DNA of 64,000 bases from Siphonodentalium dalli (taxonomy: Eukaryota; Mollusca; Scaphopoda; Gadilida; Siphonodentaliidae): NCBI GenBank assembly GCA_032622095.1, contig CP136068.1, positions 159,295,465 to 159,359,464 on the forward strand, written 5' to 3'. The position numbers and the translations under genes were made by a program. A model generated the notes under the pieces. It was not told where the DNA came from. It was given only the letters and a program-made list of their open reading frames with translations, and searched no databases. Position 1 is the first letter of the stretch. Every line of letters begins with the position of its first letter. This document shows, piece after piece, positions 11,131-23,571 of the stretch.

Positions 11131-12034
11131 CTACGGGCTTTGATCTATATACTATTTACGTACTGTATATTGGTAACAATAGAGTTTGATTGAAGCAATA
11201 TCCACATGCTGTCAATGTCGCATATCATTCGTCGAAGAATGGCGTACTGTGGTAGGGCATGAACGTCAAACTACATACATGTACCCCATCCCATGACATG
11301 ATTAGTGATCTATGCGCAAACCATTAAGATGATAATTATACAACTGACATTTACCCGAAATTAACATTCAAATATCTGGTAAGTATCAATCACACGTTTC
11401 AATCGTAAAAGAAACTGCGTGAACTTCGCAATAAAACAATGGAATAAACATATTCTGTATTTCCAAATGTATCATTCCAAAAAAATAGATATCGCCAATA
11501 CGCCATCTATGAATGTTATGTTAAAGGGACACCGAAGGAAAATTTGCAAAATCGTAAAAGTTTGTACAACCGTCAAGAAAAAGAACACGGGTCAATAGAT
11601 ACACGATGTTCTACTTTCTGCTATTGCTACCTCTATAATGGCGAGACATTGCTGCTGAAACCATTATTTTGTAAACATTTCTGTTACAGCGCCAGTCATT
11701 TTTAACACAGAGTTGATCAAATGCTGATCAAAAAATAAAGGCATACGTCACCCAAGGCCAGAGCAATGGAAGCTATATTCCCGAAAACAGAGTTTCAACT
11801 AAGACATTTGATTTGCATTTGACGACATGGTGTTGACAAAATAGCTTTCACTGTAACAGTAATGTTTACATGACAATAGTTTCAGCATGTGAAATATTAC
11901 CGGGGGTTATCAATAATACTAATAATACTGAGAACAATATTTATATATATATATTCAATGTTCTTCTGAGTGATGACGAATGTTCAAACCTTTTTAATGT
12001 TTCACATTTACCATGACAAATACAAGTACGGAAG

Positions 12035-12500
12035 ATATGTTAATAAATCCGGTTGGCTGTGAACAACTTGCTAGTGGCTGTTGAGTGGTTCCGGGTTTCT
12101 TGCAGTCACGTTCTGGTTTCGCCCAGTGCATATGTCTCTGAAACAACATTAGTCAGAATACACGGTAAGATAACAGTCTACATCTATAACGATGTCTGTA
12201 TGTCCCAAACAGGAATAGAACAAGAGACATACTATAAACTACTATGGGGACCTGTGGACATGCTATGAACCTTATGTGTTATATATGTGTAACCACGTTG
12301 TTATGACCAGTTTCTGTCAGGGACCTGCATGTGGACGAACACAAGTACCCCGAACGAAAATCCAAGTTCAATCGGTTACCATGGTTACGTGTGAACAATT
12401 TGTCAAGGGTTTTTCGGTGGTTATGTGTTTCACGAACATGGTGCACATGCAGGTCACTCAAACGACATTTGTCACAACACTAAAATTAACTAATTATGAT
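12035..12500. repeat. Two copies of a repeat also present at 14636-14815
   Basis: Both halves carry AAGTACCCCG-like or AAATCCGG, a GTGAACAA motif, a TTGAGTGG- or CGGTGG-like stretch and TTAGTCA or TTTGTCACAACACTAAA. The segment 12308-12465 is itself an inverted repeat with GACCTGCATGTG and CACATGCAGGTC near its ends. Open frames here are repeat-derived. From 12500 to 14100 nothing further is recognisable. Confidence 0.5.
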
Positions 12501-14112
12501 ACAAGGTTCTTACAACTCGAATTGAGAATTGCGCATGTCCTAAAAACGAGGGCAGAATTGCAATAATGGCCACACCATAACATAACTGTGGGACAGGTGG
12601 ACATTCTCTTTTTCGAGAGTTAGGAACCTTGTTAAGTTGTTGTATATACAACTAGTTGGGGTACCCAGAGCGGACTGGGCCAAAAATCCGGCCCGGGAAA
12701 AGAATATAATACCGGCCCATCTGCCGAAGGCTATAAGGGGCGCAAAATGTTATGTTTTCTATAGAATAAACGGTAACTGGGCTAATACTGACATTTTGTC
12801 AATGGCATTAGTAATGTTAAAGATTGTCTGTCTCTTCCGGGCCACAATTACAACAACAACATAATTGTTTATACAAGGCGGGAGGGGTGCGTGAGAATTT
12901 TTTTGGGATTTACAGCTGGGAGTTACCGTTAAAATCTCGTGATTAACCGGGTCTTTACGTGGTGTTATATTATTCTGACAAGTTCATTTAATGACAAAAT
13001 TACGATTAGCCATGCGTCGACAGATAAGTAGAACCATTGAGCATCCTACATGTACGTCTGATAAGAGAAATAACTACATGTAATTAACGAGCATTTCAAG
13101 CAAATTGCACAGCGTGTAATCATCTTAATCGTCTGTACCGATAAACAACTAATAGGTTTAAATGTAAACGGTCAAGTAAGGTACCGAAATAAACCGATAT
13201 CTTTGGCGTGAGTGCTTGGTGTGAAGTAGCACTGCAATTCTGCAATTTCAGGAACATACATGCATGCGTGCATTGATATTAGTATAATAAGACATGCATT
13301 CACTCACCGGCGCATCGGGAATTTACTCGGTCTCCCGATCGGCCAGTCCGGCTCTGGGGGGTACCGGTGTTTATCGGGTACAGAATGAATAACTGTGCCC
13401 ATTAAAGTCAATTAAATTAATTATTAGTCACATGATGTAAGCATTAACCATTGCATGACACTCTCTTGTTTTATATATATTGCACGGAGATACTCATTTT
13501 GTGTTACATAGTAATAGCCCAATTTTGGTATGCTATGGTATATGATATGTGGTATGATTATCCACCAAAGAGTTCTTCTCTTCGAACTGTAACATCAAAG
13601 ATGTTCGACTAATAGCAAGCCACCCCTTAACATTAATGACTAAACCACTGGTAAACACATACACACGTATACAAATAATAATATAAGAAATGACTTGCAG
13701 ATCGAGTTGGGGTCATTGGACAGGCGGAGTAATTAAACACAGTGTGTGAATCCAGAAGGAAGACTGTGAACAACCCCTAAGGGATTCACCGAACTTTGTT
13801 TAATTACTCTGTCGGTCAAAACAAATGACTCGTCATTGAAGAGTTATCAATGTCCAAATTCAATGACCCCAATCGTCTGTAAGTTATTATTTGTATAATC
13901 ATATACCAGTACATGTTAATATAACATCAATAATGTGAACAACGTTTCAAAACTACCACAACCATTTTAAGTGAAATTTACTAATCAAATTCCGACACAT
14001 TGTCACAACACGCAGCTTAAAGTGACGAAAGTGGTTCATCGCTTTTAAAAATGTGTGAAGAGGAAACAACGGACCGGGCGCGTGCACACGGTCGACTTGG
14101 ATTGACGTAGTT

Positions 14113-14503
14113 TTAACCCTTTACCCAACAAAACGGCCAAAAAACGCCCAAATAAAGCTTCAACAGCCTAAAATATATTCGGTCTGTCTCAATAACACCA
14201 TACACATATGGATATCATTGGAACCGGTTCATTGACCACATTGTGATGGTTACAGTTATGCCCTGTGCCAATGCATTCTCTTATACATCCGAGTCGACCA
14301 TAGGTCGCCTCGCATATATAAGAGAATGCATTGGCCTTTTTTTTTACACTTTTTACCATTTTTTCTTACATTCTTTAACAATTTTATAATTTTTAATGTG
14401 TTAAGCCAATGCATTCTCTTATATATGGGAGGCGACCTATGGTCGACTCGCATATATAAGACAATGCATTGGCACAGGGCCCTTCTGTTGGGTAAAGGGT
14501 TAA
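14113..14503. mobile_element. Complete type A TTAA MITE (391 bp)
   Basis: It is bounded by TTAA at both ends, with terminal repeats AACCCTTTACCCAACA and TGTTGGGTAAAGGGTT. Inside are a left subterminal block and a hairpin core at about 14270-14335. An AT-rich spacer follows, then a second core of opposite polarity (14404-14475) ending GGCACAGGG. TTAA target and CCCTTT ends recall piggyBac-derived MITEs. It has no coding capacity. Confidence 0.85.
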
Positions 14504-14635
14504 TCGCTTTTTATGAAGTGGCCCGATGAACGTCGGAAACATTCGTGTAACCGCATCGCGATTCGTTCTCATTATTAAGGAAGCTAATTGTATAGATGCA
14601 AATGGTGTGTGATTATTTCGTTATGACCAAATTGA

Positions 14636-14815
14636 ATGTTGTGTCAGTGACTTGTGGACGACTGCAAGTACCCCGGAAGCAATTTCATTATAAATCCGGT
14701 TTCTTGTGAATAATCTGCCAGGACTCGAGGGTTGTTGAGTGGCCCTGGATTTCGTGCAGTCACCATCCGGGTGTACAGGTCCTAGAACAACGTTAGTCAC
14801 AACACTAAACATTAA
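14636..14815. repeat. Third copy of the 12-kb repeat
   Basis: GTGACTTGTGGACGACTGCA, AAGTACCCCGGAA, AAATCCGGTTTCTTGTGAA and CACAACACTAAACATTAA match the copies at 12035-12500. The family has no recognised name. The stretch 14815-15520 shows only short frames; one at 15115 begins with a hydrophobic run but has no supporting context. Confidence 0.5.
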
Positions 14816-15526
14816 AGGTACGGACGGCCTTCGTGGTGGTATTTTGTTAAAATAGTTACACCGTTAAAACTGCCACAAACAGAAAGACTATTAAAATATA
14901 GACAGAGGTTGTTCTTATACAAATCATAAATACCGCGTAAATATTATGTTATTGTCAAGTATGTATGTCTTGTTATGTGAAAAATCCAGGTTGTATAACA
15001 GTTTTGGCTTTAAAATTGTTTACATAATAAAGCGTACACATTTGACAATAACATGTGATATTTACAACTTGTATAAGGACAACGTCTGTCTATATTTTGG
15101 TAAGTCTTCTGTTTATGGCGGCTTTAACGGACGTGGTTATTTTAGCAGCAAAACCCACCAAAGATAACAACATGGGAAGTAACATTTCGGTAGTTCCACA
15201 TGTAACAATGCTACCAACGCACTGCCTTACAATACCTGTATGATTGATTGATTATTGCGAGATAATTGCATGCTATTTACAGGCAAATGTCGATAGCATT
15301 ACTGCATGCCAATGGAATTCCATAGTGCGTACTTATCATATAGTTGTGGCACTGTTGCACTTTATAAGCATTTCTACATTCGGTTTCTGGAACATAATAG
15401 CTCTCTATACCGAAATTATAATGCCTGCAAAATAAGCGGTATATTAAAGAGAATAATCGTACTCAACGTCGTGATTTTCACAAACTTCAAGTATAAATTG
15501 AATTGGCAACCCGCATCGTGTTAAGA

Positions 15527-15679
15527 AATGGATGTTGATTTGCTTGAGTTTCATAGAGTATGGATGCAAGTTGGTCTGACATTTTGTGTTGTACGCGAAA
15601 GCGAAAGCGTTTCACACATAACAATGTCAGACCAACTTGCATACATACTCTATGGAACGCAACAAAATCAACATCCATT
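15527..15679. mobile_element. Short foldback MITE (153 bp)
   Basis: Arms of about 57 bases are near-perfect inverted repeats: AATGGATGTTGATTTGCTTG at the left, and the inverse of the same at the right. The loop contains GCGAAAGCGAAAGCG. A separate piece of one arm (ATGGATGCAAGTTGG) lies at 15786. Frames on both strands are shadows of the palindrome. Confidence 0.8.
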
Positions 15680-15888
15680 ACTTACATTTGCACTAAACAG
15701 AGTCAACTGGCAGATTACATGAGCATTAAGCTCACATTTCCAACGTTATTCTCTTGAATTGATGAAAGTTGCGTCTACACAAAAATGGATGCAAGTTGGC
15801 GTCAGCGTGGGACGTCACGTGACGTAATATCGCGTATGCATGTGTGATATAAATATATTCTTACATATGCATTGTACGCAGATGAGGA

Positions 15889-15962
15889 GATACATGTAGC
15901 TCAGTTGGTTATTGCGTCCACATCTGCATGAGCTATGCATTCGACTCTTTCGAGTGTCCGAA
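15889..15962 (+). ncRNA. tRNA-like segment, probably a SINE head
   Basis: TAGCTCAGTTGG (15897-15908) matches a tRNA A box. GCATTCGACTC (15937-15947) resembles a B box at roughly the usual distance. The acceptor stem does not pair convincingly, so a functional tRNA is unlikely; a tRNA-derived SINE relic is more plausible. Confidence 0.35.
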
Positions 15963-16111
15963 TCTGACATGGTATCGTTCCAACTTTGTATTGCCAGCCA
16001 CACTATCAGTACCGTGAGAATCACGATCAGTGCCCTTAAAATGATTTCAGGAGCGACATAATTTCAGACACATCTACGTGCTGGGTAAATGTCGCTCCTT
16101 TAAACGTCGTT

Positions 16112-16850
16112 ATGCACGCTGTTGGATTGCTGTCCCGTGTGGGAGAATGTGCGATATCAAATATGATATGTATATCAAATACAGTCGTAAGTCGGGATTT
16201 GTTTACCCTGTGTCAATGCATTCTCTTATATATGCGAGTCGACCATAGGTCGCCTCGCATATATAAGAGAATGCATTGGCCTAACAATTTTATACAATTT
16301 TAATAATTTTTACTTGTATTCTTTAACAATGTTATAATTTCACCCATACAGAGCCCCAGACAAACATGAGCAGACGACACTCTTCTATATGATTCTATAT
16401 ATGTGTTGGGCTCCCTGCAGGTCAATGGATGTTTTTTATTTTATGTCCTAAAAATTGTAAGAAACATTTATTTTAAAAAAAAGGATAAAAAATTGTTAGG
16501 CCAATGCATTCTCTTATATATGCACGCTGTTGGATTGCCATCCCGTGTGGGAGAATGTGCGATATCAAATATGATAATTTGATGACAATTTTTAGTACAT
16601 AAAATAAAAAAACATCCATTACCCTGCAGGGAGCCCCAAACATATATAGAAGCATATAGAAGAGTGTCGTCTGCTCATGTTTGTCTGGGGCTCTGTATGG
16701 GTGAAATTATAAAATTGTTAAAGAATACAAGAACAAATTATTAAAAATGATAAAAAATTGTTAGGCCAATGCATGCTCTTATCTATATGCGAGGCGACCT
16801 ATGACCTACGACTGGATTTGATATGGCGGGTCACATATGTGAGACGTGCT
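16112..16850. mobile_element. Rearranged type B element
   Basis: It contains a complete hairpin core (16211-16280), the spacer with GAGCCCCAGACAAACATG, and a second inverted copy of that spacer. Half cores lie at 16499 and 16763. CCTACGACTGGATTTGATAT and GGCGGGTCACATAT follow at 16808. A 60-base flank (GCACGCTGTTGGATTGC...) appears twice, at 16112 and 16524. This looks like one type B element broken and duplicated by rearrangement. Confidence 0.65.
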
Positions 16851-18300
16851 AGAATAGAAGTCCAGCTGGCTATTACCACTCGATATATTCAAGTGTCACC
16901 CACGTTAAGGATCTTCCATTTAGCATATGAAATAATGCAAACGGTACCTACGCGAATCAGATAAGATGTGAAGTAATGATTGTGTGGAATCTCTCCCATA
17001 TATTAATCAAACTGTTCGACAGTCGGGAATTTAAAATTTAAAAGAAAGTTTAAATATGGCGCACGTCTTCCTGTCAGCAATTAGTTCCAACAACAACAAT
17101 GAAATGTTTTAACTCTTCAACCACGCATTTTCGACTATTATTGCCAGAACACGAGAGTTGTCTGGTGTTGACTTTTGCTAAAACGTGTTTTGAAAGAAAC
17201 ATTCTTCATAAAAAAATGTTGTAATGTTCAATAAACAACACATTGTTTTGTCAAGTCCATAGAAAATATTTTCAGAAAAAGTGTTTCATGGCAACATAAT
17301 TTCCTCTTTCTTGTTGCCCGGAAACTGCAACATCCCTGGCTCTCCGAATCAAAATTAATACTTAATTCCCCCAAATATGTGACCCGCCATATCAAATCCA
17401 GTCGTAAGTCGGGATTTTTTTACCCTGTGCCAATGCATTCTCTTATATATGCGAGTCGACCATAGGTCGCCTCGCATATATAAGAGAATGCATTGGCCTA
17501 ACAATTTTTTACAATTTTAATAATTTTTATAATGAGCAGACGACACTCTTCTATATGCTTCTATATATGTGTTGGGCTCCCTGCAGGGTAATGGGTGTTT
17601 TTTATTTTATGTCCTAAAAATTGTAAGAAACATTTATTTAAAAAAAATGATAAAAAATTGTTAGGCCAATGCATTCTCTTATATATGCGAGGAGACCTAT
17701 GGTCGACTCGCATATATAAGAGAATGCAATGGCACAGGGTAAACAAAAATCCCGACTTAAGACTGGATTTGATATGGCGGGTCACATATTTACTGAATAT
17801 TCATGAAAGAGATACACCATGTTTAGAACTACTTTGGGTGACATGACCCATACTTGTTACCAAGAGCTGGGAATTTTATGTCTGAAACAAACGAAATTTT
17901 AAACTGGAACACAAGTAGATTCAGATCTTTTTCTAATTTGAATTTGCATCAAACATTTTAGTTATGAACTTTTATGTTCACAAAACACAACCTCTGAAAA
18001 CGCACGTGCAACTCTAGATGATGACTCCCATCTCAACGTTGGCTACGACCGTAAATATCGTGTTCCACCAGTAAAACACCTGGAAACTGTTTGATATTAT
18101 GACCTGTTCTGACGGGGAACTTAATAACATTGAATGAGCAACGCGTGAAATATATTTCTTTGTTAATTATTTTTCCTTAATCTATTTCACAGTAGCGTGT
18201 GTTCTCAGCTCGCGATTGCATGATTGCTGTGACTGGTATGAGCCGATATCGCAATACATATTTAATTGATTACCCAGGAGAAATTACATGAGTTTATGTG
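16850..18300 (+). repeat. Duplicate block A (upstream of peptide gene 3)
   Basis: Diverged copies of this non-coding block recur at 21811-24320 (block B) and 34770-34990 (block C). Shared landmarks in order are TTACCACTCRATATRTTCAA, TGTTGTAATGTTC, ATAGAAAAT, TTGCCCGG, AATCAAAATTAAT, GAGATACAC, TTCACAAA and GACCTGTTCTG. Block A is interrupted by the type B MITE at 17376-17788. It leads directly to gene 3. Confidence 0.7.
17376..17788. mobile_element. Complete type B MITE
   Basis: Terminal repeats are TGTGACCCGCCATATCAAAT and its inverse. Next comes CCAGTCGTAAGTCGGGATTT, then the CCCTGTGCC...GGCACAGGG cassette with two hairpin cores (17430-17499 and 17663-17733). Both flanks read TA. The unoccupied counterpart in block B (around 22350) reads CCCACAAATCTTTACAG, so the insertion added one TA-like duplication. 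Confidence 0.8.
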
Positions 18301-19021
18301 AGGCAAAGCAAAATCGACACCCCACAAAAAGTCACCTAAATTGTGACATCTCGGGCTGGGACTATCACCTACTCCATTGTTCAGGTTCAGCCACACGTGC
18401 GTATAACGTGTAACGTGTGCTGCCATTGCCAACGCCATTGTGGCATACACGTACATTGTCAAACCGTTTAGAAGTTTTGTTTCCAACGTGTAGCATACGA
18501 AACTTGTAGCGAAGAGCAATAATGCAATAATAATCTTCAGACAACCGAATGAGCTATCAACGGTTTGCACGCAGAGATAAGACTGGTGTCTTGATTTGGT
18601 TGGAGCCAATTCAGCACATTATTCTCATTGTAGTCGATTGTTCTGTATACCGGAATATTATTTACAAGTTTCGATAGACGTTGGCCGATATACCGCTGTA
18701 GCACACGTCACACGTGCGTGTGCCAGTACCTGGCTATTAACTAAGAAATATGTTACATGCTCTGTTGCTCAATGTTTCCCAATCAGAAATATTAAACAGT
18801 TCCAAGGTTTTGAACTGTTGGGGCATGGTGTATAAGAGCGTCAACACTGGAAACCCACAATGGAGACGCTCTAGTCGCATTCTCGGCTGTTTGATCATGA
18901 TACTTAATATACAGTAGACTCCCACGAACACCACAATCTGACGATCACATCACTTGACTCGCCCGAACTTTCCGGAGAAGTCTGGCCGGCGCCTATGCCC
19001 GATAATTTAATTTCCGGTATG
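18301..19021 (+). other. Gene-free stretch upstream of peptide gene 3
   Basis: This continues the duplicate block. A homologue of 18720-18815 lies at 11030-11130. Open frames on the minus strand (for example 18262-18609) have no matching family and overlap duplicated non-coding text. Confidence 0.4.
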
Positions 19022-19140
19022 TAACTCGGTCCAATTTAAACTGCTGCACCATATCTAGTAGTCAGTCTGCATCTAAAACCCACACGCTATTTGTATATTA
19101 CTTGTAACGTGTGCCGGACGATCATATTATCTTGTCTGAA
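19022..19140 (+). promoter_or_regulatory. Upstream region of peptide gene 3
   Basis: ACTCGGTCCAATTTAAACTG occupies the place of the CCACTCAGCCCACTTTAAAC box. GTGCCGGACGATCATATTATC precedes the start codon, as in the other family members. It is more diverged than in genes 1, 2, 5 and 6. Confidence 0.4.
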
Positions 19141-19395
19141 ATGACGAAGTTATTTTCTGTTTTGTTCGTGTTTTCTCTTATGGCTGAACGTTTAGTCGAC
19201 TGCCGTAATTATCGGAACCCAGGCGTTAAAGAGCGGTCTTGGATTAATGGAGATCGGATAAGAGAACTTGGAATTGGTGTAGAAGTCAGCGAGAGGCAAA
19301 TGCATAACACAGTTGCTGATCCAGAAGGATGTCCACCGTGTGAATGTAGAGCGTGGAGGTTTGGTGATAAAATAAGCTGTACACCGACCAGGTAA
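19141..19395 (+). CDS. Secreted cysteine-rich peptide precursor 3 (type II)
   Basis: The frame gives 84 aa. The signal peptide is residues 1-21, ending at the same cysteine before Arg that marks the type I leaders. The propeptide contains NPG, INGD and a SERQ motif shared with genes 5 and 6. The C-terminal domain is different from type I: cysteines 64, 67, 69 and 80 (C-x2-C-x-C-x10-C), with a GCPPCECR core and FGD before the last cysteine. A perfect splice donor (GTAAGT from 19392) overlaps the stop, leaving two bases of the last codon. If used, the protein continues into an exon I could not find. The start at 19141 was preferred to 19111, which lies in the conserved 5' block. A toxin-like or defence peptide is an inference from layout only. 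Confidence 0.75.
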   Translation: MTKLFSVLFVFSLMAERLVDCRNYRNPGVKERSWINGDRIRELGIGVEVSERQMHNTVADPEGCPPCECRAWRFGDKISCTPTR

Positions 19396-19399
19396 GTAG

Positions 19400-19889
19400 T
19401 GGATATACAATGTAAACAACCGAGAAATTAAGTTCCCTTATTACATCAGGCATACTCTGAAATTGCTCACAATTTCAACATATCCTCGCTGAAATACGCA
19501 CATAATCGACTTATAATGTGAAGTAGGTAATTATGATTATTTGATTCTGAAATAAGCAGATAAGGACTCTTATCCGTTATTTCGTTGTATTGCGCGGTTC
19601 ACAGTGGAAACATATGCTAAATAGCGTATACCTGAAAAGTTGTGAGTTGGATCATTTGTGTCAATGTGGGCGTTAGAGTTTTTGGAAAGGTCCTGAATAA
19701 AATCAATCATCTGAGTTTCACATGAATGCCCAGCACGAACTCCATGCTGTCTGTTATAAAACATATTTTTTGGGTTAGATAAAATGTTGTCATTACATAA
19801 CCGGCTATGATATGTTCTAGCCGTTTACATAATATACAGGTACGCGATACAGGTCGGTAGTCTATATAGGATCAACTTTATCGCCTTGT
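19400..19889 (+). other. Start of the intron after peptide gene 3
   Basis: The first 60 bases (AGTGGATATACAATG..., TTACATCAGG) have a diverged match at 24252-24310. The minus-strand frame at 19570-19764 has no recognisable domain. Nothing else was identified. Confidence 0.4.
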
Positions 19890-20289
19890 TTAACCCTTTA
19901 CCCAACATAAGGGCCCTGTGCCAATGCATTCTCTTATATATGCGAGTCGACCATAGGTCGCCTCGCATTTATAAGAGAATGCATTTGCTTAACACATTAA
20001 AAATTATAAAATTGTTAAAGAATGTAAGAAAAAATGGTAAAAAGTGTTAAAAAAAGATTTTTTTTAGGCCAATGCATTCTCTTATATATGCGAGGCGACA
20101 TATGGTCGACTCGCATATATAAGAGAATGCATTGGCACAGGGCATAACTGTAACTATCACAATGTGGTCAAGGAGCCGGTTCCAATGATATCCATATTTG
20201 TATGGTTCTATTGAGACAGACCGAAGATATTTTAGGCTGTTGAAGCTTTATTTGGCCGGTTTTGGCCGGTTTGTTGGGTAAAGGGTTAA
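19890..20289. mobile_element. Complete type A TTAA MITE (reverse orientation)
   Basis: It has TTAA at both ends and terminal repeats AACCCTTTACCCAACA and TGTTGGGTAAAGGGTT. The long subterminal block (CTTCGGTCTGTCTCAATAGA in inverse) is at the right. Two hairpin cores are at 19915-19987 and 20068-20137. Confidence 0.85.
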
Positions 20290-21044
20290 AGATAGGGCTA
20301 ACATTTGGATTACGCCAGTCTGCGCGGACAATGCCAGTAAGGTCAATTGTTTTCGGATACGAGGCTTGGTCGAATTCCCAATTGATGAACAATACATTTT
20401 TGAAATAACACACGCAATTGTACATTGTTCATATTGAGGTTACATATAAATAAAAAGCTCACTAAAATATGACAATTATGTAGGTTGGTAATCTAGATTT
20501 TTGTTGAATATACTGCCTTTATTCATTCAATACTTCACACATATTATTTCATCGGAGGCAAACACCCAGTACCGCCATTGACATGTGTACATATAAAAGT
20601 AACACATTTGAATTGGCATACTTGTTTTGTTATGAAATTGTCCAGTCACTCGCATGTGCACTACATGTTTTATACAGCTGTACTATAATTAATCGACCCA
20701 TCTCAACGTGTTTGACCACCATATTAAACCATGGTACTCGACCGCGTCGATGCGATCAACCGCGAACAGTCAAGTGGTATCACCGATTGCGAGCAGTTGA
20801 CATGCGGTATCCACCGTACTCGTACTATTTTTTAACCGCGGTAAAAATCAAGTAAATTACGGCCGTTTTATTGTTTTCGACCACATTAATATTTTCCTCA
20901 TTCATGGCCGCCATTCACCAGGTTCATTTGTTTTGTAACCGCCATGCGCCAAGTTAATTTTTTTCCCACAAATCTATTTAAATTAATGTCAACTAAACAT
21001 TTAATAACTGATAATTAATTATATCGATTATTTATCATATATAG
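20290..21044. other. Gene-free stretch
   Basis: Only AT-rich text, with short frames and GGCCGCCAT words near 20905. No domain, leader or strong repeat was recognised. Confidence 0.35.
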
Positions 21045-21443
21045 TTAACTCTTTACCCAACAAAACGGCCTAAACCGGCCAAATAAAGTTTCAACAGCCT
21101 AAAATATCTTCGGTCTGTCTCAATAGAACCATACAAATATGGATATCATTGGAACCGGCTTCTTGACCACATTGTGATAGTTACAGTTAGCCCCGTGCCA
21201 ATGCATTATCTTATACATGCGAGTCGACCATAGGTCGCCTTGCATATATAAGAGAACGCATTGGCCTAAAATAAATCTTTTTTTAACACTTTTTACCATT
21301 TTTTCTTACATTCTTTAACAATTTTATAATTTTTAATGTGTTAAGTCAATGCATTCTCTTATATATGCGAGGCGACCTATGGTCGACTCGCATATATAAG
21401 AGAATGCATTGGCACCGGGCCGTTCTGTTGGGTAAAGGGTTAA
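21045..21443. mobile_element. Complete type A TTAA MITE
   Basis: The left end is TTAACTCTTTACCCAACA with one substitution; the right end is TGTTGGGTAAAGGGTTAA. Cores are at 21196-21267 and 21345-21415. It is very similar to the copy at 14113. Confidence 0.85.
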
Positions 21444-21810
21444 TATGCGTTTTTTACAGCGATGAGATGAACGCAGTACAAACTTCGAGAACAAATATCG
21501 AGTTTTTATCCAGAAATTTCGAAACATGCGAGCGTTGGACGTTTGACCCAATTTTCCATCACCAATTTTCAATTGATACATACAATATATAAACCACCAG
21601 GGGTATCATTGTTTTCAAGTTAACCAGCCCTTGATATTGACATTTTATAATACATAAGAGTCACACCATACTGGCGCGGACCGAAAGCGACGGAAGCGAC
21701 ATAATGCATGAAATTCGTCAGTTTTATTCTCACAAAGAAGAGTACACTATGCCTTTAACGTTATATTGCTGGTTCGAGAGCTAACGATTCTCACGATAAT
21801 ATGTGAGAAG

Positions 21811-22500
21811 TGTTTGAATGGAAGTGGCTGTTACCACTCAATATGTTCAAGTGTCAGTAACAATATGTTGGGGTCACTTCAGTTAAGAATCTTCCCACAG
21901 TTCACACGAAGGTGCTTTAAAAGAAAGATTGATCATAAGCAATGTTGTAATGTTCTAAAAATAACACATTTTTTTGACAATTCATAGAAAATAGTTGCAG
22001 AATTTATTTTTCCTGGCAACATAATTCCCACTTCTTTTTGTTTGCAAATAAAAATAAGAAATGAGTCAGACAACAGATACGATGACCTATATAAGTCCGA
22101 CTCAACAAAATATAACCTTTACAAAAACAATTCACGTGATTAACAAAGCAAAAGCAAACAAACAAAAATAACCTGATAATGTGTAGTTGATTCAGGAGTC
22201 CTTAGGACGTAAATAAGCTAGATATTCAATAACTTTCCGAATTTTAATCGATTTAAGGTTATTTCCTCTTGGTTGTTGCCCGGGAAATTCCCCTGGTCAC
22301 ACAAAACGACCACATTACTGGTTCTGCGACTCAAAATTAACATGCGGTTCCCACAAATCTTTACAGAATATTCGGGGAAGAGATACACTGTGTTAAAACG
22401 GCTTTGAGGAACTTATTTGTTTAGTCAAAATGTTCAACAGCTGGACATTATTTATGTCTGAAATTTATGGCGTTGTAAAAGGAAACTGGAAACTATCAGA
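21811..22500 (+). repeat. Duplicate block B, first part
   Basis: Matches block A from 16850 on (TTACCACTCAATATGTTCAA, TAATGTTCTAAAAATAACAC, GACTCAAAATTAAC, GAGATACACTGTGTT). It continues past a type E insertion at 23575-23724 and past a type A MITE at 24077-24320. Confidence 0.7.
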
Positions 22501-23571
22501 TTAACCCTTACCCGACTGGAGCTTCCTGATTTTGTACGGAAACCCTTTGCCAATGCATTCTCTTAGGGTGGATACACACATGCGTGTAATTTATGTATGT
22601 AAAATACATGTATTTTACATGGCCTCACCGATAATTGACAACATTAATCACCTGCGCGCAAGCGGTTCATTGTTAACAGGCCAGACAATTGAGTAGTGAT
22701 AAACGAAGTCAAACGTTCTGCTATCAGGACATTTAAGGCCAGACGAAAACAAGTCTTCTCTTGCGGATGTGGAAATTAGTCAAGTCGGTGTGATATCTAG
22801 CATTTTATTAATGCAGGAACACCAGAAGCGACACGTCTGTCATATACATGCAGGCTTGATATAGAACATGTTCGACCATGATGCTTGTTTGGCGTGGGGT
22901 CTCGAAAGATTCAAATCGCTACGGCACTTAGTTGAATAATCTAGGCAAGAAGGTACAATAATATAATATGTTTTACTTAGAGTTAGCCACACCCGCCTGG
23001 TAGCTTTCGGGATCATATATAGCCCCTGCGTCGGGGGAAATCCTGATCCACCACTGCTATAAATATAAAGAGAGGTAATTAGTTAAATAGCACGTCCACC
23101 ATGTGGGTTATCACAAGAACAATCATTTTAAGTGGCCTGGCGACTCGGTCCAAGATAGCGGGTTTTTTTCTTCAGTCCGACTTAATTGGAACTAGAACTC
23201 AGTGCGGTCAACACGTCGGCAATGATTGGGTTGTCAGTGGACACATATTACATTGTCTGTATGATCCATGTAAAACGCCAAATACACGATATTTACAGAG
23301 ATTACGTGCATGTGTGTATCCACCCTTATACACGAGAGTCTCCCGTGGGGAGCCTCGCATACATAAGATAATACATCGGCTAACAAATTAACAATATTGA
23401 ACTTGATCTTGTAAGCCAGTGCATTATCTTATACACACGAGTTTCTCATGGGGAGCATCGCATATATAAGAGAATAGATTGCGAGACTTGCAAATATAAG
23501 AAAATGCACTCGCACCTGATCTATAATGCTGCACCAGCGCAGTTTCCATCATGACAGGGCTACGATTTGTT
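22501..23571. mobile_element. Large type E element, interrupted
   Basis: It begins TTAACCCTTACCCGACTGGA and reaches CCAATGCATTCTCTTA at 22550. The hairpin is then broken by about 770 bases of other sequence. Degenerate hairpin cores resume at 23325-23380 and 23410-23515. The right end (GCGCAGTTTCCATCATGACA) matches other type E ends. The inserted piece has no recognisable gene; the frame at 23101-23391 runs into the hairpin. Confidence 0.55.

Noticed and set aside
15055-15243. Hydrophobic N-terminus resembling a secreted peptide
   Set aside because: No conserved upstream block and no cysteine domain. Part of it resembles text in the type F foldback family.
18262-18609. Minus-strand frame of 115 aa with a hydrophobic stretch
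   Set aside because: It lies in a duplicated non-coding block whose other copies (10848-10985 and 24180) do not keep the frame.
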